Below are positions 25,741 to 35,807 of a stretch of DNA of 64,000 bases, one piece after another. This stretch comes from Bacillota bacterium (lineage in GTDB: Bacteria > Bacillota > Clostridia > Lachnospirales > Lachnospiraceae), in assembly GCA_023437365.1 (NCBI GenBank), contig JAEZGK010000056.1:1-64000 (forward strand). The letters run 5' to 3'. Position numbers and translations under genes: made by a program. Under the pieces are notes generated by a model. It made no database searches. It had not been told where the DNA came from and saw only the letters and a program-made list of their open reading frames with translations. The first letter of the stretch is position 1, and every line of letters starts with the position of its first letter.

Positions 25741-28458
25741 ATGACTCAATTAACTCCTTTGATGCAGCAATACCTAGAGATCAAGGAACAATATAAAGAC
25801 TGTATTTTATTCTACCGGCTGGGTGATTTTTATGAAATGTTTTTTGAGGATGCACATGTCTGCTCCAAAGAATTAGAGATTGCATTAACCGGGAAAAATA
25901 TCGGTCAGGAGGAACGTGCTCCCATGTGCGGTATTCCCTATCATGCGGCAGAAAGTTATCTCAGCAAGCTTGTCAGCCGCGGCTACAGGGTTGCGATCTG
26001 CGAGCAGGTAGAGGATCCGAAGCTGGCCAAGGGTCTGGTGAAAAGAGAAGTAGTCCGAATTGTTACTCCGGGTACGAATATCAATACACAGGTCTTGGAT
26101 GAAACCAAGAACAATTATCTCATGGCTGTAATACATACCACCAATGCTTACGGTATCTCTATCGTTGATGTAACCACCGGGGATTATTATGTCACCGAGG
26201 TTGACACTGAACGTAAGCTGATGGACGAAATCTTCAAATGGTCTCCCTCAGAAATCATCTGTAACGACACCTTCTTTGTTTCCGGTGTCAATATCGATGC
26301 GCTGAAGAATTATAATAATGTTACCTTATCTCCGCTGGAGCCCTGGTATTTTGATGATGAGTTATGCGTTAGGGCTTTAAAGGAGCATTTTCATGTTGCT
26401 ACACTCGATGGACTCGGATTAAAGGATTACACCATCGGTGTGATTGCGGCAGGCTGTATCATGCAGTTTTTGATGGAAACACAGAAAAGCTACCTTTCCC
26501 ATATCACACAGCTTACACCTTATACCTATGAGAAATATATGCTGTTGGATAGCTCTACGGTTCGTAATCTGGAGTTGACGGAGACCATTCGCGAGAAGGC
26601 GAAAAAGGGCTCGTTATTATGGGTTCTGGACAAAACCAAAACAGCTATGGGAGCAAGACTTCTTCGAAGCTATATGGAACAGCCTTTGATTGATTTTGAG
26701 ATGATTAATCAGAGGCTGGAAGCCGTAACCGAGTTAAAGGAAAATATGATATCCAGAGAAGAAATCAGGGAATACCTAAATCCTATTTACGATCTGGAAC
26801 GTCTGATGAGTAAAATCAGTTATAAAAGTGCAAACCCAAGGGACTTAATAGCTTTCACTTCTTCCCTGTCCATGCTTCCTCATATTAAGTTTCTGCTGCA
26901 GAGCTTTGATTGTGAGCTGTTAAAGGAGGTATATGGGCAGCTGGATACTCTGGAGGACATAAATGCACTGATACAGACTTCGATTGCAGAAGAACCGCCA
27001 ATCAACTTAAAAGAGGGCGGCATCATTAAGGAAGGTTATCATGAAGAGGTGGATCGTCTCAGAAAAGCCAAGACCGAAGGCAAGGACTGGCTCATGGATC
27101 TCGAGACAAAGGAACGTGAAGCAACAGGCATCAAGAACTTAAGGATACGCTATAACCGTGTCTTCGGTTATTATCTGGAGGTTACCAATTCCTATGCGGG
27201 TCTGGTACCTGCTAACTGGATCAGGAAGCAGACACTGGCCAATGCTGAGCGCTATACCACCCCGGAACTTAAGGAACTCGAGGATATCATCCTGGGTGCG
27301 GAGGACAAGCTGTTTTCGCTGGAATATGATTTATTCTGCGAGGTAAGGGATCAGATAGCGGTAGAGGTTAAAAGGATTCAACAGACTGCCAAGGCAGTTG
27401 CTAAAATCGATGTATTTGCCTCCTTAGCACTGGTTGCGGAGCAAAATAACTATGTCCGCCCTGAGATGAATACCAACGGTTCCATCCATATTAAAAATGG
27501 CAGACATCCAGTGGTAGAGCGTATGATTTCCCATGATATGTTTGTTGCAAATGATACCTTACTGGACAATAAGCAAAACCGTATATCTATCATCACCGGA
27601 CCGAATATGGCCGGAAAATCCACTTATATGCGGCAAACTGCCCTGATTGTGCTGATGGCACAGATCGGAAGCTTTGTTCCCGCAGCCTCGGCGCAGATCA
27701 GTATCGTAGATCGAATTTTCACCAGAGTCGGAGCCTCCGATGATCTTGCCAGTGGACAGAGTACTTTCATGGTGGAGATGACCGAGGTTGCCAATATATT
27801 AAGGAATGCAACGAAAAATAGTCTGTTGATTCTGGACGAAATCGGCCGAGGAACCTCGACCTTTGACGGGTTAAGCATTGCCTGGGCGGTGGTGGAGCAT
27901 ATCACCAACAGTCAGCTTCTGGGTGCCAAGACCTTATTTGCGACCCATTACCATGAGCTTACCGAACTGGAAGGACGTCTGGAGGGTGTCAATAATTATT
28001 GTATCGCCGTCAAGGAGCAGGGAGAAGATATCGTATTCCTGCGTAAGATTGTCAAAGGCGGGGCTGATAAAAGCTATGGTATTCAGGTTGCCAAGCTTGC
28101 CGGAGTTCCTACCAGTGTTTTAAAGCGTGCCTCTGAGATTGTTCTGGAGCTGACCGGCAACGATCTTGCCCTGAAAACAAGAAATTTGTCCGTTCCCGAA
28201 GAAGTAAAACCGAATGGTGATTTTGTTCAGGAGGAATTCTCCTTTGAGGATTTCGAAGAGAATATCAAGATACAATCTGACAGCAATAAAAGTAACAAGA
28301 AGTCTAAGCAGAGCAGCAATCAGCTTTCCCTGTTCTCGACTTCTGAAAACGAGGATATTATTGCAGAGCTGCGAGATCTTGATATTTCCAGATTTACCCC
28401 GATAGATGCTATCAATAAGCTGTATACACTACAGAAGAAGATTAAGGACAGAATCTAG
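25741..28458 (+). CDS. mutS: DNA mismatch repair protein MutS
   Basis: 905-aa mismatch sensor. The F-Y-E mismatch-reading motif is at residues 30-32 (GDFYEMF), followed by connector, core, clamp and ATPase domains; Walker A is GPNMAGKS (620-627), with DEIGRGTSTFDG and the ATHYHEL switch downstream. The tail (about 820-870) is Ser/Asn/Lys-rich before a C-terminal dimerisation segment. I chose ATG 25741, 10 nt after AAGGAAAGGA; TTG 25732 is too close to that site. mutL follows, the classical pairing. Confidence 0.97.
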   Translation: MTQLTPLMQQYLEIKEQYKDCILFYRLGDFYEMFFEDAHVCSKELEIALTGKNIGQEERAPMCGIPYHAAESYLSKLVSRGYRVAICEQVEDPKLAKGLVKREVVRIVTPGTNINTQVLDETKNNYLMAVIHTTNAYGISIVDVTTGDYYVTEVDTERKLMDEIFKWSPSEIICNDTFFVSGVNIDALKNYNNVTLSPLEPWYFDDELCVRALKEHFHVATLDGLGLKDYTIGVIAAGCIMQFLMETQKSYLSHITQLTPYTYEKYMLLDSSTVRNLELTETIREKAKKGSLLWVLDKTKTAMGARLLRSYMEQPLIDFEMINQRLEAVTELKENMISREEIREYLNPIYDLERLMSKISYKSANPRDLIAFTSSLSMLPHIKFLLQSFDCELLKEVYGQLDTLEDINALIQTSIAEEPPINLKEGGIIKEGYHEEVDRLRKAKTEGKDWLMDLETKEREATGIKNLRIRYNRVFGYYLEVTNSYAGLVPANWIRKQTLANAERYTTPELKELEDIILGAEDKLFSLEYDLFCEVRDQIAVEVKRIQQTAKAVAKIDVFASLALVAEQNNYVRPEMNTNGSIHIKNGRHPVVERMISHDMFVANDTLLDNKQNRISIITGPNMAGKSTYMRQTALIVLMAQIGSFVPAASAQISIVDRIFTRVGASDDLASGQSTFMVEMTEVANILRNATKNSLLILDEIGRGTSTFDGLSIAWAVVEHITNSQLLGAKTLFATHYHELTELEGRLEGVNNYCIAVKEQGEDIVFLRKIVKGGADKSYGIQVAKLAGVPTSVLKRASEIVLELTGNDLALKTRNLSVPEEVKPNGDFVQEEFSFEDFEENIKIQSDSNKSNKKSKQSSNQLSLFSTSENEDIIAELRDLDISRFTPIDAINKLYTLQKKIKDRI

Positions 28459-28588
28459 GGACAGCAAGAGTTTACGCTATAACCGTGAGTATTTTATCTG
28501 CAAATCAGTTCATTGCACAGATACCAGCTTTATATCATTTATAATTTACGTAGCCATTGGTTTTAAATATACAGGAATGGAGAAAATT

Positions 28589-30676
28589 ATGTCATTGATT
28601 CATGTTCTTGATGAAGCTACCATCAACCAGATTGCCGCCGGTGAGGTCGTAGAACGTCCCAGTGCCGTTGTCAAGGAACTGATTGAGAATGCTATGGATG
28701 CAGGAGCGACCGCCATAACCGCGGAGATCAAGGAGGGTGGTCTTACCTTTATCCGCATCACTGATAACGGCTCTGGAATTGCCAAGGAGGATATTCCGTT
28801 GGCATTTCTTCGTCATGCCACCAGTAAAATCCGAACTGCTGAGGACCTGCTCAGTGTGACCAGTCTTGGTTTCCGTGGTGAAGCCTTATCCAGTATCGCA
28901 TCTGTCGCCCAGGTAGAGCTGATTACCAAGGCACCGACGGCTTTGAACGGATATCGGTATGTCATTGAAGGTGGGGAAGAGAAGGTCTTTGAAGAAATCG
29001 GAAGTCCCGGCGGAACCACTATCCTTGTCCGCAACCTCTTCTTTAACACCCCTGCCCGCAGGAAGTTTCTGAAATCTGCTATGACAGAGGCAGGTTATAT
29101 CAGCGATCTAATGGAGCGTCTGATGGTATCTCATCCGAATGTATCCTTTAAGTTCATCATGAATAATCAGGTTAAGCTCCAATCCTCCGGTAATAATAAC
29201 AGTAAAGATATCCTGTATCAGGTATATGGCAGAGACGTTACCAAAGAGCTACTGAATGTGGATCATCAGACCGAAGGAATCCGTATCAAAGGTTATATCG
29301 GTAAACCGGTAATAAACCGAGGTAACAGAAACTTTGAGAACTACTTTATCAACGGCAGATATATCAAAAGTAATGTGATTACAAAAGCCATTGAGGAAGC
29401 CTATCATCCCTTCCTGATGCAGCATAAATACCCCTTTACCTCCATTTATTTCGAAATTGATCCTTCCATGATTGATGTCAATGTTCATCCTCAAAAGCTG
29501 GAAATTAGGCTAAAGAACGGAGAGGAGGTCTACCGGGCGACCCATCAGGCAATCCGGGATGCCCTGTCCGGCAAAGAGATGATTCCGAAGGTAACCTTGG
29601 TCCAGCAGGAGGACAGAAAGGAGCCGGTCAAAGCATTGCCCGAGCCCTTCGAACAAAAGCGGAGAGCATCCATCCTTGATCAGGAGCTTAATAGAAGAGA
29701 TAGTACAAGCCATCCAGCTGCCGGCTATAATCAGCCCGTCGCTTCGCCACAGAGTAAGGTTGCGGAAGGGAAGCCTATATATCATACTTCCGGTTCCGTG
29801 CATAATTCACCACAGGCCAGTCTGGAGGCATTAAAGGTTCTGTCAACTGTGACAGAAAAATCACCCTCGGAGGCTTACAGTGAGCATGCGTTACAAGTAT
29901 CTAATTCTCCGGCATCATCCCCTGAGAAAGCAGAAAATCCATTAGAAGATATTCTGTCAAAAGATTTTGTAACAAAAGATATTACCTCAAAGAACATTGC
30001 CACCGGAAAACAGATGGATTTATTTACTGATCCGGCTTCCGCAGAAGGCACATTGACGGAAACTTCGGTGCCCTTTTTATCCAAAAAGGCAATCGAGGAA
30101 CACCGGATTATTGGTCAGTTGTTTTCAACCTACTGGCTGGTGGAATATCGTAAGGAGCTATATATTATCGACCAGCACGCTGCCCATGAGAAGGTTCTTT
30201 ATGAAAGGATCATGGCTGCTGCCAGGAATAAAACCTATTCCTCACAACAGCTGCTGCCACCCATTGTCTTAACCCTATCCCTCCGGGAGCAGGAGGTACT
30301 GCGTAAAAGAGAGCCCGAACTAATAAGCTTAGGCTATGAGATAGAGTATTTCGGCGGAAATGAGTACTCCATCCGTGCAGTTCCGGCCGATCTCTATGGA
30401 ATCTCCGAGAAGGAGCTTCTGTTGGAATTCATTGATGAAATGGCGGAAGAGATTACCATTCAGACTCAAAGCGGAAGATCCATCCTGGAGAGAGTGGCTT
30501 CTCTGTCCTGTAAAGCAGCCGTAAAAGCAAACCATAGCTTCTCTTACGAAGAAGCTTCCGCTTTAATCAAGGAGCTTTTAACCCTGGAGAACCCCTATCA
30601 TTGCCCGCATGGCAGACCTGTCATTGTAGCGATGAGTCAATATGAATTGGAGCGGAAATTCAAGCGTGTCCTTTAA
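28589..30676 (+). CDS. mutL: DNA mismatch repair protein MutL
   Basis: 695-aa GHKL ATPase coordinating mismatch repair. The N-terminal motifs are ELIENAMDAGA, DNGSGI and GFRGEALSSI; the linker (about 335-510) is low-complexity. The C-terminal dimerisation/endonuclease domain carries DQHAAHEKVLYE and CPHGRPV, so it is the nicking type found in bacteria without MutH. I chose ATG 28589 (MSLIHVLDE), the family's usual start; ATG 28577 is an alternative and longer upstream frames run back into mutS. Confidence 0.96.
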   Translation: MSLIHVLDEATINQIAAGEVVERPSAVVKELIENAMDAGATAITAEIKEGGLTFIRITDNGSGIAKEDIPLAFLRHATSKIRTAEDLLSVTSLGFRGEALSSIASVAQVELITKAPTALNGYRYVIEGGEEKVFEEIGSPGGTTILVRNLFFNTPARRKFLKSAMTEAGYISDLMERLMVSHPNVSFKFIMNNQVKLQSSGNNNSKDILYQVYGRDVTKELLNVDHQTEGIRIKGYIGKPVINRGNRNFENYFINGRYIKSNVITKAIEEAYHPFLMQHKYPFTSIYFEIDPSMIDVNVHPQKLEIRLKNGEEVYRATHQAIRDALSGKEMIPKVTLVQQEDRKEPVKALPEPFEQKRRASILDQELNRRDSTSHPAAGYNQPVASPQSKVAEGKPIYHTSGSVHNSPQASLEALKVLSTVTEKSPSEAYSEHALQVSNSPASSPEKAENPLEDILSKDFVTKDITSKNIATGKQMDLFTDPASAEGTLTETSVPFLSKKAIEEHRIIGQLFSTYWLVEYRKELYIIDQHAAHEKVLYERIMAAARNKTYSSQQLLPPIVLTLSLREQEVLRKREPELISLGYEIEYFGGNEYSIRAVPADLYGISEKELLLEFIDEMAEEITIQTQSGRSILERVASLSCKAAVKANHSFSYEEASALIKELLTLENPYHCPHGRPVIVAMSQYELERKFKRVL

Positions 30677-30708
30677 GTCTTGAAGCAGACTTTTAAAATG
30701 GAGAGTAT

Positions 30709-31653
30709 ATGAAAAAGAAACCGTTAATTATTCTTACCGGACCTACCTCCGTAGGCAAAACCTCCTTATCCATCGCTCTTGCCAAGGCTGTAAACGGTGA
30801 GATTATCTCTGCCGATTCCATGCAGGTCTATAAGCATATGGATATCGGTACTGCGAAGATAACCCCGGAACAGAAGCAGGGTGTTCCTCATTATCTGATT
30901 AATGAGCTGGAGCCGGAGGAGGAGTTCAGCGTCGTCCTGTTCCAACAGCTTGCCAAGAAGTATATGGAGGAGATCTATGAAAGAAATAAGCTTCCTATTC
31001 TTGTCGGCGGTACCGGCTTTTATATTCAGGCCGTCTTAAATGATATCGATTTTACTGAAAATGATGTCGACCAGTCCTATCGAAGGGAGCTTGAGCAGCT
31101 GCTTGCGGATCATGGTCCGGAATTTCTTCATGACCTACTGAAAAAAGCAGATCCTGACAGTGCCGTTGCCATTCATCCCAACAACAGCAAGCGAGTCATT
31201 CGGGCTTTGGAATTTGCCAGACTGACCGGGGATAAGATCTCCGAGCATAATAAGGAGCAGAGGAATAAGACCTCCCCCTATCGTTTCTGCTATTTTGTCC
31301 TGAATAAGGACCGAAACGAGCTTTACAAGACGATTGATCAGCGTGTCGATCACATGCTGAAGGACGGCCTCCTTGACGAAGTGAAGGCACTTGCTGCGAA
31401 GGGCTATACAAGGGAGCTGGTGTCCATGAAGGGGCTTGGTTATAAGGAGCTGCTGGCATACTTAGAGGGTGAATACAGCCTTGAGGAGGCGATAGATATT
31501 CTCAAAAGAGATACAAGGCATTTTGCCAAGCGGCAGCTCACCTGGTTCAAGCGGGAGAGAGAGGTAATCTGGCTGAATAAGGAGGAGTATCCTGATGAGC
31601 AGTCCTTGCTGTCACATATGCTCACCCTACTCAGGGAGAAAAAGGTCATATAA
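30709..31653 (+). CDS. miaA: tRNA dimethylallyltransferase MiaA
   Basis: 314-aa enzyme adding the dimethylallyl group to A37 of tRNAs reading UNN codons. The P-loop is GPTSVGKTS (11-19), followed by SADSMQVYKHMDIGTAK and the catalytic region LVGGTGFYIQA. ATG 30709 follows TGGAGAG. The mutS-mutL-miaA order is conserved in many bacteria. Confidence 0.96.
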   Translation: MKKKPLIILTGPTSVGKTSLSIALAKAVNGEIISADSMQVYKHMDIGTAKITPEQKQGVPHYLINELEPEEEFSVVLFQQLAKKYMEEIYERNKLPILVGGTGFYIQAVLNDIDFTENDVDQSYRRELEQLLADHGPEFLHDLLKKADPDSAVAIHPNNSKRVIRALEFARLTGDKISEHNKEQRNKTSPYRFCYFVLNKDRNELYKTIDQRVDHMLKDGLLDEVKALAAKGYTRELVSMKGLGYKELLAYLEGEYSLEEAIDILKRDTRHFAKRQLTWFKREREVIWLNKEEYPDEQSLLSHMLTLLREKKVI

Positions 31654-31680
31654 TAAAGGCATCAGGAAAGAAGTTTTTTC

Positions 31681-31853
31681 TCAAGAACAGCTGGCAAAAA
31701 TTTCTGTTGTGTTCCTTCAAGGAGAGCAGGCAAAATACTGTTGTGTGTCTTCAAGAACAGCTAACAAAATTCTGTTGTGTTCTGTCAAGAATAGTTAGCA
31801 AAATTCTGTTGTGTTCCTTCATGAACAGCTGGAACAAAATTCTGTTGTGTTAA
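31681..31853 (+). repeat. Five ~34-bp tandem repeats between miaA and the gamma-lyase gene
   Basis: Units begin at 31681, 31717, 31751, 31785 and 31819. The shared core is TCAAGAACAGCT..CAAAAT and TCTGTTGTGTTCCT, with several substitutions between copies. The spacing is 34-36 bp with no unique spacers, so this is not a CRISPR array. It fills most of the miaA downstream gap. Confidence 0.9.
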
Positions 31854-31908
31854 TAAGTGATAATAGTAACTATGGACTAAATTATTTAACTATTTGGAGG
31901 ATGTAATA

Positions 31909-33216
31909 TTGGAGAATAAATTACAGGCTGAATACGAAGCCCTTGGGATTGCTTCCAAGGTAGTTCAGTATTGCAGTGAGATAGAGAATACATTAAAGGA
32001 GCGTTTCTCTGAGATTGACCGTATCGCAGAGTACAATCAGATGAAGGTTCTTGCCGCTATGCAAAAGAACCGACTGAGTGATATTCATTTTGCCGCCACA
32101 ACGGGTTATGGTTATAATGATATGGGACGGGATACGCTGGAGCAGGTCTATGCAGATGTCTTTCGTGCAGAGGATGCTTTGGTCAGACCACAACTGATCA
32201 GCGGTACCCATGCGCTTACCGTGGCATTGTCCGGTAATTTGAGACCGGGAGACGAGCTTCTCTCCCCGGTAGGTAAGCCCTATGACACTTTGGAGGGGGT
32301 CATCGGTATCACAAAGACCAAGGGATCTCTTGCGGAATTCGGTATCACCTATGCTCAGGTGGATTTACTCAGTGACGGTAGCTTCGACTGGGAGGGTATC
32401 AGAGCTGCCATTAAACCGAATACGAAGCTTGTAACCATCCAGCGCTCCAAGGGCTACGCTAGCCGTCCGACCCTTTCTGTGGAAAGAATCGGAGAATTGA
32501 TCCGATTTATCAAGGAGATCAAGCCGGAAGTTATCTGTATGGTGGATAATTGCTACGGAGAATTTGTAGAAACCCTGGAGCCCACCGAAGTTGGTGCGGA
32601 TCTCTGTGTTGGTTCGCTGATCAAGAACCCCGGCGGAGGACTTGCTCCCATCGGCGGTTATATCGTTGGCAAAAAGGAATATGTTGAGAATGCGTCCTAC
32701 CGTCTGACCGCTCCCGGCCTGGGTAAGGAAGTTGGTGCTACCCTCGGGATCAATGCTTCTTTGTTTCAAGGATTGTTCCTGTCGCCGCAGGTAGTATCGG
32801 GGGCATTAAAGGGCGCTATCTTTGCCGCAAATATTTATGAGCATCTCGGCTATGGCGTCCATCCGAACGGAAGGGAAGACCGCTATGACATCATTCAGGC
32901 TGTCACCTTAGGCTCAGCAGAGGGAGTGATTGCCTTCTGTAAGGGAATTCAGGCTGCCGCACCGGTGGACAGCTATGTTGTACCCGAACCCTGGGCTATG
33001 CCCGGCTATACCTGTGATGTAATCATGGCTGCAGGCGCCTTTATACAGGGCTCCTCTATCGAACTGTCCGCAGATGCTCCGATCAAGCCTCCCTATACGG
33101 TGTTTTTCCAGGGCGGGCTGACCTGGTATCATGCGAAATTCGGAATTATGATGTCTGTCCAGAAGCTGACAGAAGCGGGTATGATAACACTTCCAGACAT
33201 TACAAATAATAACTGA
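31909..33216 (+). CDS. PLP-dependent gamma-lyase-like protein (YnbB/aluminium-resistance family)
   Basis: About 435 aa, fold-type-I PLP enzyme of the methionine-gamma-lyase-like family (PF06838), called aluminium-resistance protein in older annotation and YnbB in Bacillus. Visible: LISGTHALTVALSGNL near the N-terminal third, MVDNCYGEF, and the presumed PLP-lysine region SLIKNPGGGLAP. The substrate is unknown. TTG 31909 is favoured, 8 nt after GGAGG at 31896-31900; TTG 31894 overlaps that site. The gene is downstream of miaA as in Bacillus, where hfq and hflX intervene. Confidence 0.88.
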   Translation: MENKLQAEYEALGIASKVVQYCSEIENTLKERFSEIDRIAEYNQMKVLAAMQKNRLSDIHFAATTGYGYNDMGRDTLEQVYADVFRAEDALVRPQLISGTHALTVALSGNLRPGDELLSPVGKPYDTLEGVIGITKTKGSLAEFGITYAQVDLLSDGSFDWEGIRAAIKPNTKLVTIQRSKGYASRPTLSVERIGELIRFIKEIKPEVICMVDNCYGEFVETLEPTEVGADLCVGSLIKNPGGGLAPIGGYIVGKKEYVENASYRLTAPGLGKEVGATLGINASLFQGLFLSPQVVSGALKGAIFAANIYEHLGYGVHPNGREDRYDIIQAVTLGSAEGVIAFCKGIQAAAPVDSYVVPEPWAMPGYTCDVIMAAGAFIQGSSIELSADAPIKPPYTVFFQGGLTWYHAKFGIMMSVQKLTEAGMITLPDITNNN

Positions 33217-33508
33217 AGAACAAGGAGTGAGCACCCTTAGCGTGAATTAATTCATTATATATTCACGTTGTGAACATTAGCAGTTCTTCCAAATGAACGA
33301 CAAAGTCCTCCAATAATAAAGGTGTTTTTTAAGATAGTTCTGATTATTTTAGAATGATAGAGAACTATGATATTTTCCAATTTCTTTTTATTCCTACCGA
33401 AATGCATTTATTTACTATAGATATAATTTCATACCGCTTTCAAGTATACAAATCAGACCACTTGTGATAAAATGTTAATCGATAATGATATAAGGGGGAC
33501 ATGTTTTC

Positions 33509-33787
33509 ATGGCAAAAACATATGGGAAAAATGCTTGGTCTTTGTTTCTTATATTGCTTGTCGGTATCGTCGTAGGCAGCTTTCTCGGACAGCTTACTAA
33601 TGAGGTTTCTGCCTTGAACTGGTTGAATTACGGTATTAATTTTGCCATCGGGGACACCAAAAGCAACAATATAGTCACCCTTGATCTGGGTGTCATCGCA
33701 GTGAGCTTTGGTTTACGCTTAAAGATTACCATCGGAAGTGTCATCGGTGCCGCTGCAGCAGTTCTTATTTATAAAAAGGTATTATAA
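33509..33787 (+). CDS. DUF4321 small membrane protein
   Basis: 92-aa protein with two hydrophobic helices (about 12-30 and 72-90) and a short loop between, matching the DUF4321 family found next to mreB/radC clusters in Clostridia. Function unknown. ATG 33509 follows AAGGGGG. The 292-bp gap before it holds a small CGTGAAT/ATTCACG hairpin (33241-33267) and otherwise AT-rich sequence with no gene. Confidence 0.75.
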   Translation: MAKTYGKNAWSLFLILLVGIVVGSFLGQLTNEVSALNWLNYGINFAIGDTKSNNIVTLDLGVIAVSFGLRLKITIGSVIGAAAAVLIYKKVL

Positions 33788-33847
33788 AGCTTCGCCCGAT
33801 CCGAATGCAGATGATTTCTTGGAGAGAGATAATCAAAGGAGGATCTT

Positions 33848-34546
33848 ATGAGCGAAAACTATTTGACAGTAAAGGAATTGCCCACTTCCGAACGTCCCTA
33901 TGAAAAATGCGAGAAGTACGGGGCAGGAGCCTTATCCGATGCCGAGCTTCTTGCAGTCATCATCCGTACCGGAACAAAAAAACAGAGAGCAATTGATCTG
34001 GCAGTGAATATTCTTAATTATTCAACTGCCTACCCTGGTTTAAAGGGGCTAAACTATTTGACCATGAAGGAATTGATGGGAATTAAGGGGATTGGAAGGG
34101 TCAAATCGATTGAGCTGCTATGCCTGACAGAGCTGACCAGGAGAATGGCAAAGGAAGCCACCAGGGACGGCCTTCGATTCACCGCTCCCCAAAGCGTAGC
34201 GGACTATTATATGCAGGATATGCGCCATCGAACTACGGAACAGGTGTTTCTGATCCTGATGGATTCCAAGAACAGAATCCTTAAGGATCTGGTGATTTCC
34301 GAGGGTACGGTTAATACCTCCATCATGCCGGTAAGAGAAGTATTTGTACATGCTGTCAAATACGAGGCTGTAAATATCATTCTTTTACATAACCATCCCA
34401 GCGGTGATCCCTCGCCAAGTTCAGAGGATATCAGAGTCACTAAGAAAATAGCAGAAGCTGGAAATTTAATCGGCATTACGCTTATGGATCACATTATTAT
34501 TGGTGATAATAGATATATCAGCTTAAAGGAACAGGGCTTTTTCTAA
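33848..34546 (+). CDS. radC: RadC-family JAB/MPN protein
   Basis: 232-aa RadC. The N-terminal part contains a helix-hairpin-helix (GIKGIGRVKSIEL). The C-terminal JAB domain has the metal motif HNHPSGDPSPSSED (HxH...D). Despite the name, a role in DNA repair is not established. ATG 33848 follows AAGGAGG. It is adjacent to mreB as in many bacteria. Confidence 0.95.
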   Translation: MSENYLTVKELPTSERPYEKCEKYGAGALSDAELLAVIIRTGTKKQRAIDLAVNILNYSTAYPGLKGLNYLTMKELMGIKGIGRVKSIELLCLTELTRRMAKEATRDGLRFTAPQSVADYYMQDMRHRTTEQVFLILMDSKNRILKDLVISEGTVNTSIMPVREVFVHAVKYEAVNIILLHNHPSGDPSPSSEDIRVTKKIAEAGNLIGITLMDHIIIGDNRYISLKEQGFF

Positions 34547-34562
34547 GGCAAGAAACGACTAA

Positions 34563-34740
34563 ATCAGGGAGGCTTGCTCCTCCTGATGCATTCATCTAAT
34601 ATGATTAACTAATCAATATTTATCTATCATGACAGGGAGGATAACTCCTCCTAATCTACTAATCAATATATATATAACATGACAGGGAGGAGTAAAATCC
34701 TCCAATATACTTATCAAAATGATTTATTTATGACAGGAGG
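34563..34740 (+). repeat. Degenerate tandem duplication of the mreB ribosome-site region
   Basis: Four repeats of a leader segment containing (AT)GACAGGGAGG, with the CAGG(G)AGG cores near 34565, 34633, 34683 and 34734; the last three are about 50 bp apart. The first three copies carry a complementary CTCCTCC or TCCTCC after GGGAGG, so each could fold over its own SD. The final copy, the functional mreB SD, has lost the complement. Confidence 0.8.
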
Positions 34741-34747
34741 ATTTCTT

Positions 34748-35770
34748 ATGGCTTCAAAAACATTCGGTATAGATTTCGGAACCAGTACCATCAAGATATA
34801 CAAGAAAGGGCAGGGTATCGTTCTCGACGAACGGAATATCATTGCAATTTCAGACCGAAAGAATGTGATTGCCTCCGGCAACGATGCCTTTGAAATGTAT
34901 GAGAAGGCACCGGCAAACATCAATGTCAGTTATCCGGTCAGAAACGGAGTCATTGCGGATGTAGCCAATATGATGACCTTACTTCATCATTTCATGTACC
35001 GAATCGGAGGGTCAAAGAAGATCGGTGCTGCGGACTATATCGTAGCCACTCCGACAGACATTACCGAAGTGGAACGCAGGTCCTTCTATGATCTGATTGC
35101 AAGCTCCAATCTTAAGGTCGGTAAGATTAAAATAGTGGAAAAACCCATTGCCGATGCTGTAGGTGCCGGACTTGACATCATGACCGCCAAAGGTGTCATG
35201 ATTGTAGATATTGGTGCGGATACCACTGAGGTCTCTATTCTTTCCCTAGGCGGTATTGTCCTCTCCAAATTAATACCGGTAGGCGGCAATCGTCTTGATG
35301 AATCCATCAAGGGCATGGTAAAAAGAAAATACAACCTCTACATCGGTGATAAGACTGCAGAAAATGTCAAGAAGAAGCTGGCTCATGCCTATGGTGGTGT
35401 GGCAGCAAGCGTAAAGGTATACGGACGTGATGTCGTAACGGGTCTACCCACAGAAATGGAGGTTAGCTCGTCCGATGTCTATGAATCCATATCCGAATAC
35501 TTATTTTCCATTATTGATGCCATCCGCATCATCCTGGAACGTACACCACCGGAAATTTCTTCTGATATTATTGACAGTGGCATCTATATTACAGGCGGTT
35601 CCGCTAAAATCTTTGCATTGGATCAGCTGATGCATAAAGAGACAGATTTAAAGATTAATATCTGTCCTGATTCCGCAAATACTGTTGTGAATGGTCTGGG
35701 CAGGATTATGGAGGATCATAAGCTTGCTTCTCTGGCGGATGCTCTAAAGTCGAAAACCCTGGTGAATTAA
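34748..35770 (+). CDS. mreB: Rod-shape determining actin homologue MreB/Mbl
   Basis: 340-aa bacterial actin that organises lateral wall synthesis with MreC, MreD, RodA and PBP2. Actin-fold motifs: phosphate-1 GIDFGTSTIKIY, phosphate-2 VDIGADTTEVSILS and adenosine-loop TGGSAKIF. ATG 34748 follows GACAGGAGG by 7 nt; an upstream in-frame ATG (34679) lies in the repeated leader. It is the first gene of the mreBCD-pbp-minCDE-rodA cluster. Confidence 0.95.
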   Translation: MASKTFGIDFGTSTIKIYKKGQGIVLDERNIIAISDRKNVIASGNDAFEMYEKAPANINVSYPVRNGVIADVANMMTLLHHFMYRIGGSKKIGAADYIVATPTDITEVERRSFYDLIASSNLKVGKIKIVEKPIADAVGAGLDIMTAKGVMIVDIGADTTEVSILSLGGIVLSKLIPVGGNRLDESIKGMVKRKYNLYIGDKTAENVKKKLAHAYGGVAASVKVYGRDVVTGLPTEMEVSSSDVYESISEYLFSIIDAIRIILERTPPEISSDIIDSGIYITGGSAKIFALDQLMHKETDLKINICPDSANTVVNGLGRIMEDHKLASLADALKSKTLVN

Positions 35771-35807
35771 GAATGCAGAATGAATTTGAAGCATATGGAG
35801 AAATGGA

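Noticed and set aside
28406..28588. N-terminal extension of mutL overlapping mutS
   Set aside because: The protein sequence before MSLIHVLDE has no resemblance to MutL, and the family start lies at 28589.
31681..31853. Possible CRISPR array
   Set aside because: Units are contiguous 34-36-bp tandem repeats with drifted sequence; there are no unique spacers of constant length and no cas genes.
32365..32769. Minus-strand open frame opposite the gamma-lyase gene
   Set aside because: Mirror of strong coding sequence; no start signal or recognisable product.
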